A stretch of 64,000 nucleotides of DNA, from assembly GCA_010279815.1 (NCBI GenBank), contig QEOQ01000253.1:35586-99585 (forward strand), read 5' to 3'. Of the stretch, positions 11,361-23,772 are shown one piece after another (position 1 is the stretch's first letter; each line of letters begins with the position of its first letter). This DNA is from Brachionus plicatilis (Eukaryota > Rotifera > Eurotatoria > Ploima > Brachionidae). The notes under the pieces were generated by a model, which saw only the letters and a list, made by a program, of their open reading frames with translations, had not been told where the DNA came from and searched no databases. The position numbers and the translations under genes were made by a program.

Positions 11361-14300
11361 AAAAGTTTCAGAAATCAAAAATTTTATTGATTTATCCAAA
11401 CTAATTTATTAATTTGTTTAAGGTTTTAGATTTCAAAAGTTGTAAATATTCTTTTTCTTTATAAGAGTCATAACCTCATTTGGAAAACTGTATCAGTTGA
11501 TACAAACAATATTTCACTCAATTTTAAAGTATTAGAATGTTGAAGGCTAACTTGTCTTTAGGGCGACATTGTTAATTATAAAATAAAAATAATTTTTAAC
11601 AATTTTATGTCTATTTTTATTAAAACTCTTTTTTTTACTTTACCACAAAGTTTTTTACGCAAACCATCATCATCAAACTTCAGTTACCAAGCTATCAATC
11701 CAAGTTCAGTTTGAATTAAAAAATAAAAATTAATTCTATGATACCAGAAGTAAAGTATTAGCTAAGAATTTAATGATAACCCTCTTCGGAAAATCAGCTG
11801 TTCGTGATCCACTGCCAGAGGCACATACTCATGCTCTATAGGAGCTACTCAGTAACCAATAAATACAATATACTTCATATAAGTTTCTACCTAAACTAAA
11901 CCTGAATTAATAACTTGGTTAATTCTACTTACAATCAAATCTTTTAAAGTCAGTTAAGCGTTGAACATGGACTACTAGAGTTCTATTATCTTTTTCAATC
12001 CTATAAGTTAAATTAAGCCTTCAAAAAATATCTACTTCGATAGCAAACTACCTAAAATATGAAAATGTAATATTTTTAACAAAAATTTTTTAAAGTTATC
12101 ACATTTTTTGTTCAACTGATTGAATTTTCAAAACCATTTTAATACTCTTGTAACAAAAAAGATTTGATACAGCTTTTGATCTTCTGAAAAGCAGTTTTCC
12201 CATTGTTTTTATAACATTTTTGCTATTTAAATAATTTGAAAAACAATACCTTAATAATATCCATTTATGATTTTTGTGAATGTGGCTTATAGTATGATTT
12301 AAAAATAGCTTGCATTATTTAACAAAACGAGGCTTTCTGAAAATGTGTTTGATTTTAAATCACATAGAATTTTAGCTTGTGTAATACACAGATATTTTAA
12401 TTTAATCTTTAATTAAAAAATTTTGAATTTAATACTTTAAAATGGTTTCCTGAACGACACTAGATAAATATCAGGTGATTCTCATTTTTAAATTTAAATG
12501 GCTATCAATTTTTTTCAATTTTTTAAATTAATATGATTGAATTTCTATTATAAAATAGCTTAATTGTCTAAAACAAACCGACTAATTTAGGATATTGAAA
12601 AGATTATTTTGATTTTTTTATATGTTTTTCATTAATTATCTAAATTCAGAATCCATTGAATTTATTTGTTTCCAAATATGATTTTTTATAAATATATCTG
12701 TGTATCAGAATTCGAAATTGTTTACAATTAATCATAATCAGTTGATAATTATATTTAATCTTTGAATAATTTTAAAAAATTATTTGCGTCTAAAGCGTCT
12801 AAAATAAATAATTCTTTAATCACAAAAATAAATTTCAATATTTCAATAAAAAATTCTCATTTAAATTTTTTCAAAAATCATCTAAATATTCCTGAAATAA
12901 ATGCCATCAATTTTTTTTTTTTAACTTTACTATATTTAATATCGAGCTTGTCAAAAAGCGTTATGTTTTTTCATCATCACTTAGGCTCCAACTAAAAACT
13001 AAAAAGTAATATTCCAATTTTACATCCGTCAAATTGTCGGTATTTTATTCCCCAATTAATTTCAAAAAGCCCTCAGCACTTAAATTAAGAATTACTTTAA
13101 TTTTGTACTATTGACCAATATCAAGGAATCAGTAGAGAAGAGACTGTGGACCAACTATGAAGAGTAAGAATTGATTAATATCTCAGCACCGTATCCTTAT
13201 GGAAGTAAAGGAAACAACCTTTAATAACTGGCCCAGACTCTTAACTTTCAAGAGAATGTAAGATCTTCAAGAATTTTCTTAGAGCAACAACAAATTATTG
13301 TTTTCTCTGACATCATCATCTTTTAGATCATCTTGGATACGTGTACGACAACGATAGTATCAATCGAAAATGATTTTGATTGAAAGGAAGATAGAGGGTT
13401 GAACGTGAATAGAAGTGGGTTGAATTGATTAAAGAGAAAGCTATTCTTCTGTATTGTTATGGCGCAAAAAGGTCTTGTTTCTAGTGTCCCTTAAAAATTC
13501 GGTGGGTGACGATAAAAAACCTATATCATTTATATTATTATATATTATAATTCAATTATTTTTCAAATTAAAATAAGGTTGGCCTCAATGTATTTTTATT
13601 AATAAAATAAAATATCTCTTAAATTTATCGTTATATATTGATCAGAATAATCTTTCAAATCAAATTAATTTTTTGCGATTGTCAAGAAATGTGTTTTCTT
13701 TTTTTGATAAGCCAGGTAAATTGGTAGAAATATCTGAAAATTAAAATTTAGAAAATTTTTTTCAGCTCTTGGTATTTAAATTTTCAATTAATTATATTTT
13801 CCAGTCTAAAATTAGAATCATTCAAATTGGTGATGAGACCGAATTAAGCTTTGAATGATAATAAAAATTTTGGTCTCGAATTTTTTTATGTTGGGATTGG
13901 AACACAGGATTAGCCAACGCCGAACTTAAGTGAACGGACTTTAGACATGTCAACTTGGCGAATAATAAATTTAAGAAACTCAATTCAATTATTAAAATAA
14001 AATAAAAAATGTGCCACAAATTTAGAAAAATTTAAAACCTTAATTTTTACTTTTCTTACTGATCAGTTGAAAATTTTGCATCAAAAATTTAATAAAATCA
14101 ATAAATTATCAAATTACTAAAAAAAATTTCATTTAATTATTTTATATAACAGTCTTGACACAAATTTAAAAATCATAACCAAGATTTCAATGAATCTAAT
14201 TTCAGCCTTAACAATCATTGTAATCCGAAGAAGCCGAATTTAATTCGAAAACTCAATTACCGAATGGTCAGAAAAAATTTAAAAAAAAAAAAAAATTTTA

Positions 14301-17074
14301 ATTTTAGGCGAAATTATTCTAAAGTATTTAAACAAAATTCAATCAACAATAGCCACCATTAAATCGATTTTTTTATTTTTTACAAAATTATGCAATTATT
14401 AACAAATCATTTTATAACTTGTTCGAATTCAATCAAATTTTTAAAAAAATATTTTATTTTTCCAAATCAATTCAAACCAAGATTTTATTATTACTTGGAG
14501 TAATCAAAACCAGCAAAGTAAATAACTCGATTAAGATAAGCAAATCATACACAGTTTTATATAACCATAAAAGATGAATATTTAAATAAAAATCACTTTA
14601 TTCTTTTTATATTTGAAGACTTTTTCATTAACCACTTTTTCAATTATAATAGAATTAAAGACTAAATGAAAAAAAAAATTACTTAAAAAGAGACAGAAAA
14701 AGAACATACCGAAAAGACTAAGACTCTAAGACAATCGGGATATTTTTAGCTTTCATTGTAGTTTTGAATTTTTAGTTTCGTTTTTAGCGAAATAATTTTA
14801 AAAGTACTAAACAAGAACATTTTAGGTCAAAAAATATCCTAAGAGTATTTGTTCAAAAATTAGTCTGTGTCTTTTTTTCTTCTTTTATTTTTTGAAATCA
14901 AAAAAATGGTTTCTTAAAAAAGCTTTAAGTACTTTTAGGTAAAAACTTGCTTTTTGTCCGGTTAAAGAAGGTTAATTCTATTGTGAAAATTTTGTTTTAA
15001 TCTTATAAAAGACTTAATTAATTTATTTGAAAATTCTTCAAAAGCTGTTTTTCACCAAAATTTGCCTAGGGTAAAATTGATATTCTGGAGGATAAATTAT
15101 TTGGTAAAAATCATTTGGATTATGATTAAAATATGACAAAATAAAATCAAATAAAAATATTTAATAAAACTAAATTTACTTTTACAATTCTCAACGAAAA
15201 AATTAAATATTTGGGGATTAAAGTGAATTTTTAAACATTTAAAAATATATATTTTAACCTTATTGATAGATGAACACAATTGCATAATCAAGGTGTTGCC
15301 ATTGAATACAACAATGCTTAAGCTTTGAATTATTTATTCCAATTTCTCGCATTGCTTAAAATATAAACTTTATTACTACTAATAAAGTTTACCAAAGGAT
15401 TTACAATTGTTTTTGTCGTAAGACAATGATAATTAAAAATGATAAGCCCGTAAGTTTGCAATTAAGGACAAGTTTTTTGTGGTAAACAAAGATTTGCTCA
15501 GAGCCGGAAAAAGCCTCAGTTTTCGCTCAAAAGATTAAGCTTAATTTTTTTAAGGATTTAATTATTTTTTTTAGTTGCTTACAAGGTATTCACAAAATTA
15601 ATAAAAAAAAACTTGTTCTAATTATTTGAAGATTTTTAGAATGTTTTTTTTTCGATTCATGCTGAGCTTCTTTTTATGAAACGTAGGCGATTATTTTCTT
15701 AAAACTTCAGGTGAGCTAGGTTAAGAACAATTTTTAAAAAAAAAAGCATTTTCTTAATCAATTTTTGATTTTATTGTGGTATTTTAAGTGTTTTTTGCAC
15801 AACAAATAACTATATCTTTTACCAAGTCATGTTCAGACGCTAAATTTTCAAAAATTTAACCTAAGATATTCTTTTTTTAGCATGATCAAAATAATCCCAA
15901 GCTTAGCTCTGTTATTTAGAAAGGAAATATTAGTTGATTATTTTTGTCTAGACCATGAAAGTGACCATGAATGAGTGTTGATAAATCGTCACATACCTCG
16001 GCCTTAAATAGTTATTGTTCTACTGAGGAATTTAAACGAATAGAGCTTTTTTAGATAAAATAATTTAGAATAGAAAAATCTTGGGCTTTTAGAAATTGAA
16101 ATTTTTTCATGTCAGAATTTAGAATATAAATGATCCGATAATTTTGAGAGTTTGCTTAGAATTAAAAAAATGTAAATTTTTGACTGTAAAATTTCAGGTA
16201 AAATGTTAACGAATTAAATTATCCAAATAAGAATTTAATGTAATCATGATTTCATTGTTGAGCTTGGTATAATTATATCAGAATTTTATTACTTAAATTA
16301 GTAATACTTTTTTTTTGATTACGGTAAAGTCTCAGAAATTTTTTTTCTAAATTATTTTAATGCAACAAAATTTCTAAACTTGATTTAATTAAAAGAAAAA
16401 ACTATTAAACGAATCACCCATTAAATTAAAAAAAAAAACAAAGCAAGCATTAAGTCCAAGAGGGTCCGTAAATTGATTTTATATGAAAGTTTTATTTTTA
16501 ATTGTTGTTTTCTTTTTATTAATGAAAAGCATAATTGATATTTTAGTTAAAATACCTTGTAGAAAAGTAAAAATTTTGTAATTAGTCCAAGTTTAAAACT
16601 TAATTAAGCTTTGAATTTCTTACAATTAAATGTTGGCTTCCTTTTAATTATTTTTCTTTTAATTTTCTTTTTGCAATCACTTATTTTAATTTTTATCAAG
16701 GGTCATTGAATTTTGTAAAGGTGAAGAAAGACAAAAAACGAAATATACGCAGAATTATGCGTCGAATTTCGTACAAATAAATAGGTATATTTATAATACA
16801 AGCTGACAAACAAAGCTAGAAATAAATTATAAATTTTTAATATTAAATTTTTGTTGCGATCGTTTTTTTTAAATTTTATTCCTTTAAGTCAAACAAAATT
16901 ATAATAATAAATCCTTGCCAAATCTTCAAAATAAAAATAGGGACTAAAAATAAACCCATGTTTTTATGCAATTGGTACTGTTCAATCGATAAATTAAATT
17001 TTTTTTTAAATTTACCTTTATTTTCTTGAAAGTAAAAATTTTCTTTATTTTAGTTGTAGATAATTGTGTATAAT

Positions 17075-20000
17075 ATGTGGACGCCAACTCACATTTTAGT
17101 AACAGGTAATTTTGGTCACTTCAACTTTTTGGCATGGTCAACAATGCTTTTTTTTAGTCTGCAAGGCGCGAAACCTACTCGAGAAGGGCAAAGGCGGAAA
17201 TGATGCTTACTGCATGATCGGTATGGGCAAGGAGAAATTTTTAACTTCAGTTCGCCAAAAAACCCTTAGTCCTGTTTGGGACGAACAAGCCGAATTGTAA
17301 GCTTTATTTTTTGGTCAAATATGGTCAATTATTTTTTTTATTTTTTTTTTAAAATACATTTAATTTTTGTGTAATAATTTTTTTTTCTAGTGTGTTGACT
17401 GAGAGAGCCGATCTTAAAATAACAGTTTACCACAAATCGTCGATCATCGACGAGTTTGTGGGTCGGGCTGTGATTAGTGTTGCGGACTTATTTAATGAAA
17501 ATAATAAATCATTTGTTAAGTAATTTTATTTTTTTATTTTAAAAAATGTAAAAATGTTTGTAAAAATTTTTAAAATTTACTCTAGGTGGTACAAGTTGCA
17601 GTCAAAAGAGGAGAATAGTAAGAAAGCGGCCAAGGAGCGCGGCGAAGTCGAAATCCGAGTCGAGTTCATTACCAAGCCGAAAACCGGCTCTGTCATGGAC
17701 CTGTCCTCGCTGAGCAAGACCAACAAGGAAAAGACTCTCTCACTAAAAAACCTCAAGGACAAATCTCACACTTTCAAACACTCATTCAGAGAGAATTTCA
17801 AGCTGTTGGGCAAGTCCAAGTCAAAATCAAAAATAAACGAAGACAACCAGGTATTTGGAAACCAAGAAAATATTTTATTTTTTAATTTTTAATTTTCGTT
17901 TAGCTTGGGGAACAAGCGAAGCGCATGAATGGTTCAAGATTGGATTTTTTGGATGGGGAAGACATGAACTCATTGAGCTCGTCTTATTCGTCTTTGAATG
18001 GAAATCGACTTGCCAATGATAAACAGGTGAGATAAAAATTTTTAAAATAATTTTTAAAATAATTTATTTAAAATAATTTATTTAAAAAATTTAAAATTAA
18101 AAGATACATCGATATAACCAGTCGCGCTCATCATTCATGTCAGGCACATCGAGTAGAAACGACGCTGATTCAATAGACAACTCTACAAATAATGACGAAG
18201 AGATGAATGAAGAATTGGATGAGTCAAGTATGTCGTTTAACCGAAACAGTTCGTTTAGACGCAGCTCATTGAGGCGTCCATCAAAAAAATCTAACAAAGT
18301 ACCACAAGAAGCCGACCACACAGAGTCCAAAATTAGCATTGCACCTTTGATGCCTTTTTCAAATGACCAACAGCGTCACCATGTCCTAGACTCGATAATA
18401 CACGAGGAAAATTCAGCACCTTTTTTGTCCGTCTCAAACTCGGATTCTAAGCCAGAACAGCCTAGTTTTGCCAATATTTTCACATCATCTTTTTCGCTAG
18501 GACAAGAAAAAGGAGAAATGGATTCAGTAAAAATTGAGCCTTTGATTATTGAACAGGAGTCCAAGACAGAGCCAAAAAGTTTTGTTGTTCCCCAAACTCA
18601 CTTTTCGCCGAATTCGACAGAATCGGCCACATTTAATTCGGGTGTGACTATTACAAGATCTGAACTAGATGCTTCGGATGACACAAAAAAATCAAAAAAT
18701 AACACTGAGGATGATGACGATGATCACATCGATTGGGCTAGCTCGGACGAAGAAGAAATTGTCAAAGAAGTAGAGACTTTCGAAAGAAATCAGGTTAGTA
18801 TTTGTTGACTATGTAAAGCTAATTAGATTTTAACCAAGTTACTTTTGAATTTAGTTTTGTTTTCGGTTTTGTATACTTTACTAACAAGATTATGTTACCT
18901 TGTATGCTTAAATTGTTAGATCTTTAACAAAAAAATTGAAAATTTTTAAATTTTTGTCAGTCGATCACTTTTTAAATAAAAAATAACATTTTTTCAAATA
19001 CAATCTCTTAGATAGTTTAAGGAATTTATTAGCTTTTTAAATCAGTAAAAAAAAAAATTGGGAGATAAAAAGAAATAATTTTTTAGGGATTTATTGAGTT
19101 ATTTTTTTTTATTTATTTGAATTTGTGAAATCTAATCAGACGGTCAAATTCGAAAAGAGTCAATTAAAATTGCTTTATATTAAAATTACCGAAATAAAAT
19201 TAAAAAATTCTATTAATTAATTTTTTCTTGTTTAATTGAAAGTTTTGAATGAAATTTTTCAATACCTCGTTTATCCCATAAAAATGATTTTTGACGTTAT
19301 TTTAGATTAGGTATTCCAGGATACTTTATGAATAATAAAATTCCTTTTTTGCACTTAATCTTTTCAAAAATCCTTCAAAAGATATTTTTAGATATTCCAA
19401 AATTCTATTAGACAAAAATTTAAAAAAAGGTCTAGCGACATTTGCAAAGGAGGTAACTATAGCACTTTATTAACTAACTTGTTCCTTTCTACTAACAATA
19501 TTCGTGTTTGGTAAAATGATTCGAAAAATTATTTAAATATAATTATCAAATTCCAAAAATAGTATTCCTTTTATAAACGAAAAGTGAATAATTAATTGAA
19601 ATACAAAGAATTTAGAACTCAAGCTGGGTAGTTCTATTTCAAAAAAATTTTGAAAAAATTACTGTTGATTCTTAAATAAAAAAATATAGAACCATATAAT
19701 TAAATTTTTTGGATTTATTTTAAAAGAGCTTTTATCAACTAATTAAAATATTTTTCTAAGAATTTACTTCAAAAATACGGTATAAAAATATATTTCATAC
19801 TCCTAAAATTTAATTACTCAGTAAAAATTTTAATACTGAAAAAAGAGCTGTCTTTTGTTAAAAAATATTGATTTTTCTTTGAAGAATTTGTTTCTTTTTT
19901 ATTATAAATAAATAAATACATTTATATTTAATAATATTCATTACGATAAAAATAAGTTTATTTTAATTATTTCTTTCAATATTCTTGTCTTTAAAGAAAC

Positions 20001-23000
20001 TTGTATGTTAATTTTTAACTCAAGGTCAAACTTTGACTTGGGATCAATTCTGTAAAAAAAATAACTAAATATATATTATATCAAGATTATCTTTCTATAC
20101 ATATATATATAGATAGATAGAATATTGAGAAAAATAACTAAAATAAACTTATTTTTATCGCAATGAATATTTTTTAATCAAAATAAATCAACACGTAAAC
20201 TAAAAAATAATTCTCAACTCAAAATTTTGACTTAACTTAAGAAAAATGTCCAAATGTCCTAAGAGTTCAAACTTTACTTTGATTTTGGAACAACTCTAGT
20301 TTGAATATAATCTAATTAGAGTGATTCCGCTACTTTTAATTAAGACTCTATTAAATTTCGTTAGCTATATAGTTTAATAAGCCTAATTTGAAAGATTACA
20401 TGAACTTCATTGGCTGGGATCTCATTTAATAAAATTTTGATATTGAAATTATAATCATTAACTTTCAATCTAAATTAACAAGTGGTTCGAATAAACATTT
20501 TTAATTAAATTTCGTCTTTTCAAAAAACTTGATTCAGATAATTTAATGTAAATTTTATAAATAAAATAATGTAGGTCATTGTTTGAATAAAAAAAATTAA
20601 TTGAGATAAAATCAAAAATTGAGAAAAAAAAATTACCTTGATAGCATAGCAATTAGAAAAATTTTGCTAAAGCTTTCTATTTATTTTCCAAATTATTTTG
20701 ACTATCAGTCTTTTATTGCTATTGAATAAATTCTTTTTAAAATAGCTAACTTAATGTAATGAGTTTTTATTAATTTCGATAAATTCACATTAGGATAGAT
20801 GAATTTTATTTCATTTTAGATAAAATTTTATAGATTTTAATCGATATTTTTTTTCTTATTCAATCAAACGAACCTTAGCGATTACTTAAAAACAGACTGA
20901 ACCCATTTAGTAAATATTATAAAAAAATTAAAATAATTTCAAATTACTTTAATTTTTTTCATAAATTTTATTTAGCTTTTTAAACTAAGTTTGAACTAAG
21001 AATTGGAATATTCTTAATTTAATTATAGAATCCATTCATTAAAAAAAATTAAAATAACAAATATTAACAGAGGACAAAAATTACTTTAGAAAATTTTATC
21101 TATCAATTTTTATATAAGATTTTTGAGAATAAAAAAAAGCTAAAATTTTCTAGATTGTTTTCTACAATTACAATCTTCTAGTTGATTCAGCTTCACAACC
21201 AACAAATTTAAACACCACATTCTTATAAAATATTTATAAAATATTTAGAGTTAAACAATATTTTAATATATTTTTATCTTATTATTTCAATTTATTGGAA
21301 AAAATCGGCTACTTGTGCAGAAAAAATTACTAAATTTTTTGAATACTTATTTTTCATTGTCTATTAAATTTATGCTTAGCACTTTCTATTGATAGAATGC
21401 AATGTTAAAATATTTTAAAATTTATAAATATTTATGATTAGTTAATTCTGATTCGTTATCCTTTTTTAAAGTTTTATAAAAGATAATAACAAAACTTTAA
21501 TTAAAAAATTGGTTTTTAAGCGCCAAAATTAATTTGATTAACAATAATTGAAATCTCATTTTACTAATTAATTAAATTTAAGAATTGACTTTAAGATTTA
21601 AAAATAAAAAATAAATTGTAAGCTTTCAATGAATCATTTTACCATCGATCCTAAATGAAAAAAAGCTAAAATCACATGAAACAATTAAAATTCACAAGTA
21701 TCAAAACTCTTAAACAAAGTAGAAACAAACAATCTAACATTTTTTAATAGATAACTTTTTTAATAACTCTTAAAAATTTATAAAAAATCAAGAACCTGAT
21801 TTAGCATCTTAGGTTTCAAAGAAAACTAGTGTGATTACGTCCCTGAATCAATGATAAATGATAAAAAAATTTCATTCTTATGCTCTCACATGACTCTTGT
21901 TTTATATTATCTCCTTTGCCAAAGATATTTATTTCATTTAACTGAAAATAAAACTAAATTGCCTAAAATTCGCCCGGTGTTTTCATGGGCCAAATTCAAA
22001 ACTTTCATCCTGGCATTGTTTTTATTTGTAAATTAGCTTTAATTGTAAATTCGATTGCTCTAATAAAATTTTTCTCTCTAATTTGAACATAAAAGAATTT
22101 AAAAATATTAGACAATCTTGTTCAAAAACAAGAGCCCGAACCTGCTGAACAAACAAACAAAAATATAAAAACAAACCAAGAATTGGATAGCAATATTCCT
22201 CCGACGTCAACCTTCTCCATAGACATAGACCCCTTTTCCTCATCGTCCTCATCGTTGTCCTTATCCTTCACCAAATCAAACCAAGTCGACCCTTTCTTTG
22301 ACAGTCCAACTAGTGTGCACCTATTCGACCCATTCTCCGATCCAAAAATGAGCGACCAAAACCCAGCGGACACATTTTCCGATGCCATTGTGGACAACGA
22401 GACCAATTTCGAGAACAACTTTGAGCCCCAGATCGAACCAATACCCGAGCAGCCTGAACCAGCCCAAACAAATGGATCAAACGACACAGATTCGGTGGTA
22501 GAAATCAAAAGCGACTTGTCCGAATCATCCGATTCGTATTCAATACAGCCCAAAGCAAAGGAAGAAGCGGAAAAAAAAGAAGAAACCGATAATGAGAAAG
22601 ACATGGACGATGACATGGACTCGGCGTTTCAAACTTTTGCCGAGTCTGAGTTCCGCACCGAATTTAGCAGTGACATGCCGGACATGGCAAATGATTTAGC
22701 TGAAGCAGGTCGTAAACTGGACGAAATGGTCGAAGAAGAAAACAAAGATTCGGATGAACCAGGCCAGGTTCATTCTCAACTAGAAGAAGAAGAGTCTAAT
22801 TTAGTCAAGAGTGAGCTTGTCTCGGAAGATACCGAGACCGGCAATTTAACTAGAAATAGGGTAAATTATCTTTATTCTTTAAATCGGATTTACAATAAAA
22901 GTGTGGTATTAGAAAATCGGGTTCTTGATTAGCTTAGATAACTTGGATTTAAATAAAAATTAGGATCTTTTTTTTTTTAATTTATTTTTGGTTAGATTAC

Positions 23001-23772
23001 CAGACAGAGTGAAAGAAGAAGAGTTGTTCCGGGCCAAGATTTGACGTCTGATCTAAATCTGAATTTAGAGCGCGAAAGTAGCACTAACAATTCATTTGTG
23101 TCCTATTCTAATGTGACCAAGTCGAATCGTTCTAGCATGAAGTTTGATTTTAATGATAAAAGAGCCTCTAATACAAACGATGAAGAGATTAAAACCCCTG
23201 ACTTTGATCAAAATTACATATTTCAAGTAAATTTTGATATAACTATTTTATGAAGTTATTTGCTTTTGGTGTTAATCACGCGTAAATTTACCTTCTTCAC
23301 CACACTTGTTGTCTTGGAAAAAAAGCGAAGACAAAGTTTAAAATTTGATTTTTTTTTGAAGGATGAACAAAACATGAAGCCTGAAGAAGAGCTGTCTTTG
23401 ACTGTGAATGGACGCGGTCTGCCCGATTTAATAAACCAAAAAGAGCCCAGCGATAAAGCTAAGAAGTACTTGGAGGGCCTGGACGGAGTAAAGTTAGACG
23501 AAATTACTGTGCCTGATGGCCTCAAAAAACAATTAGAATACTTTGATCGAGATGTAAAAATGTTCTTTTTTAGATTAAAAAATTTTAATTCTATTGTCTA
23601 GGAATTGTTGCAATTGATAGCATACCAAAAACGACACCTAGATCTTAAAGAATCTCGAATCAAGGATCTTGAAATTTATATTGATAATTTAGTTGTCAAA
23701 ATTTTGGAAAATGATCCGGTAATTTTGATGAATGAAACGTGTCCGCCATTGAAGAATAAGAATTATGCTTGA
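17075..23772 (+). CDS. Class I Rab11 family-interacting protein (C2 domain plus C-terminal Rab-binding domain)
   Basis: Ten exons: 17075-17105, 17158-17296, 17391-17519, 17586-17850, 17904-18026, 18104-18793, 22135 (or 22112)-22860, 22996-23226, 23362-23553, 23602-23772. About 898 residues. The start MWTPTHILVTV and the following text (KARNLLEKGKGG.DAY, GKEKFLTSV, SPVWDE) form the N-terminal C2 domain, residues about 5-120, typical of FIP1/FIP2/FIP5 (Rip11). The middle is acidic, Ser-rich and disordered. It holds three DPF motifs (near residues 491, 511 and 524) of the kind that bind clathrin-adaptor appendages. Exon 10 (843-898) is the amphipathic Rab11-binding helix with YIDNLVVKILENDP. Such proteins dimerise, bind Rab11-GTP and direct recycling endosomes. 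Exon 6 ends in phase 0. Acceptor 22135 keeps that frame, while the better-looking acceptor at 22112 needs phase 1, so a missed small exon in the 3.3-kb intron is possible. Confidence 0.88.
20022..20299 (+). repeat. AAGTC-type repeat remnants in the Rab11-FIP intron
   Basis: Two blocks with CAAACTTTGACTTGGGATCAATTCTG (in part; 20028-20053) and TTGACTTAACTT...GGAACAACTCTAG (about 20228-20299) carry the GACTT words and AACTCTG/CAATTCTG-like tips of the hAT-like family. Neither has both tips or a clear 8-bp duplication, so they are treated as decayed copies. Confidence 0.35.

Larger units (their letters stand above)
8784..17074. other. Long gene-free spacer with possible decayed mobile DNA
   Basis: No supported gene in about 8.3 kb; the few frames over 60 codons have A/T-run composition. 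Two islands, about 11640-12030 and 13080-13510, are richer in G+C and poorer in homopolymers than their surroundings. Neither has a long frame. They could be solo LTRs or other transposon remnants, but no terminal repeats were found. Repeats at 10065-10164, 10274-10380 and 11329-11360 are listed separately. Confidence 0.5.

Noticed and set aside
13822..14019. 65-codon minus-strand frame with a signal-peptide-like start
   Set aside because: Hydrophobic start could be chance in AT-rich DNA; no processing sites, no Cys framework, and no neighbours that support it.
22122..22616. 164-codon minus-strand Ser-rich frame
   Set aside because: Antisense shadow of Rab11-FIP exon 7, which has strong support on the plus strand.
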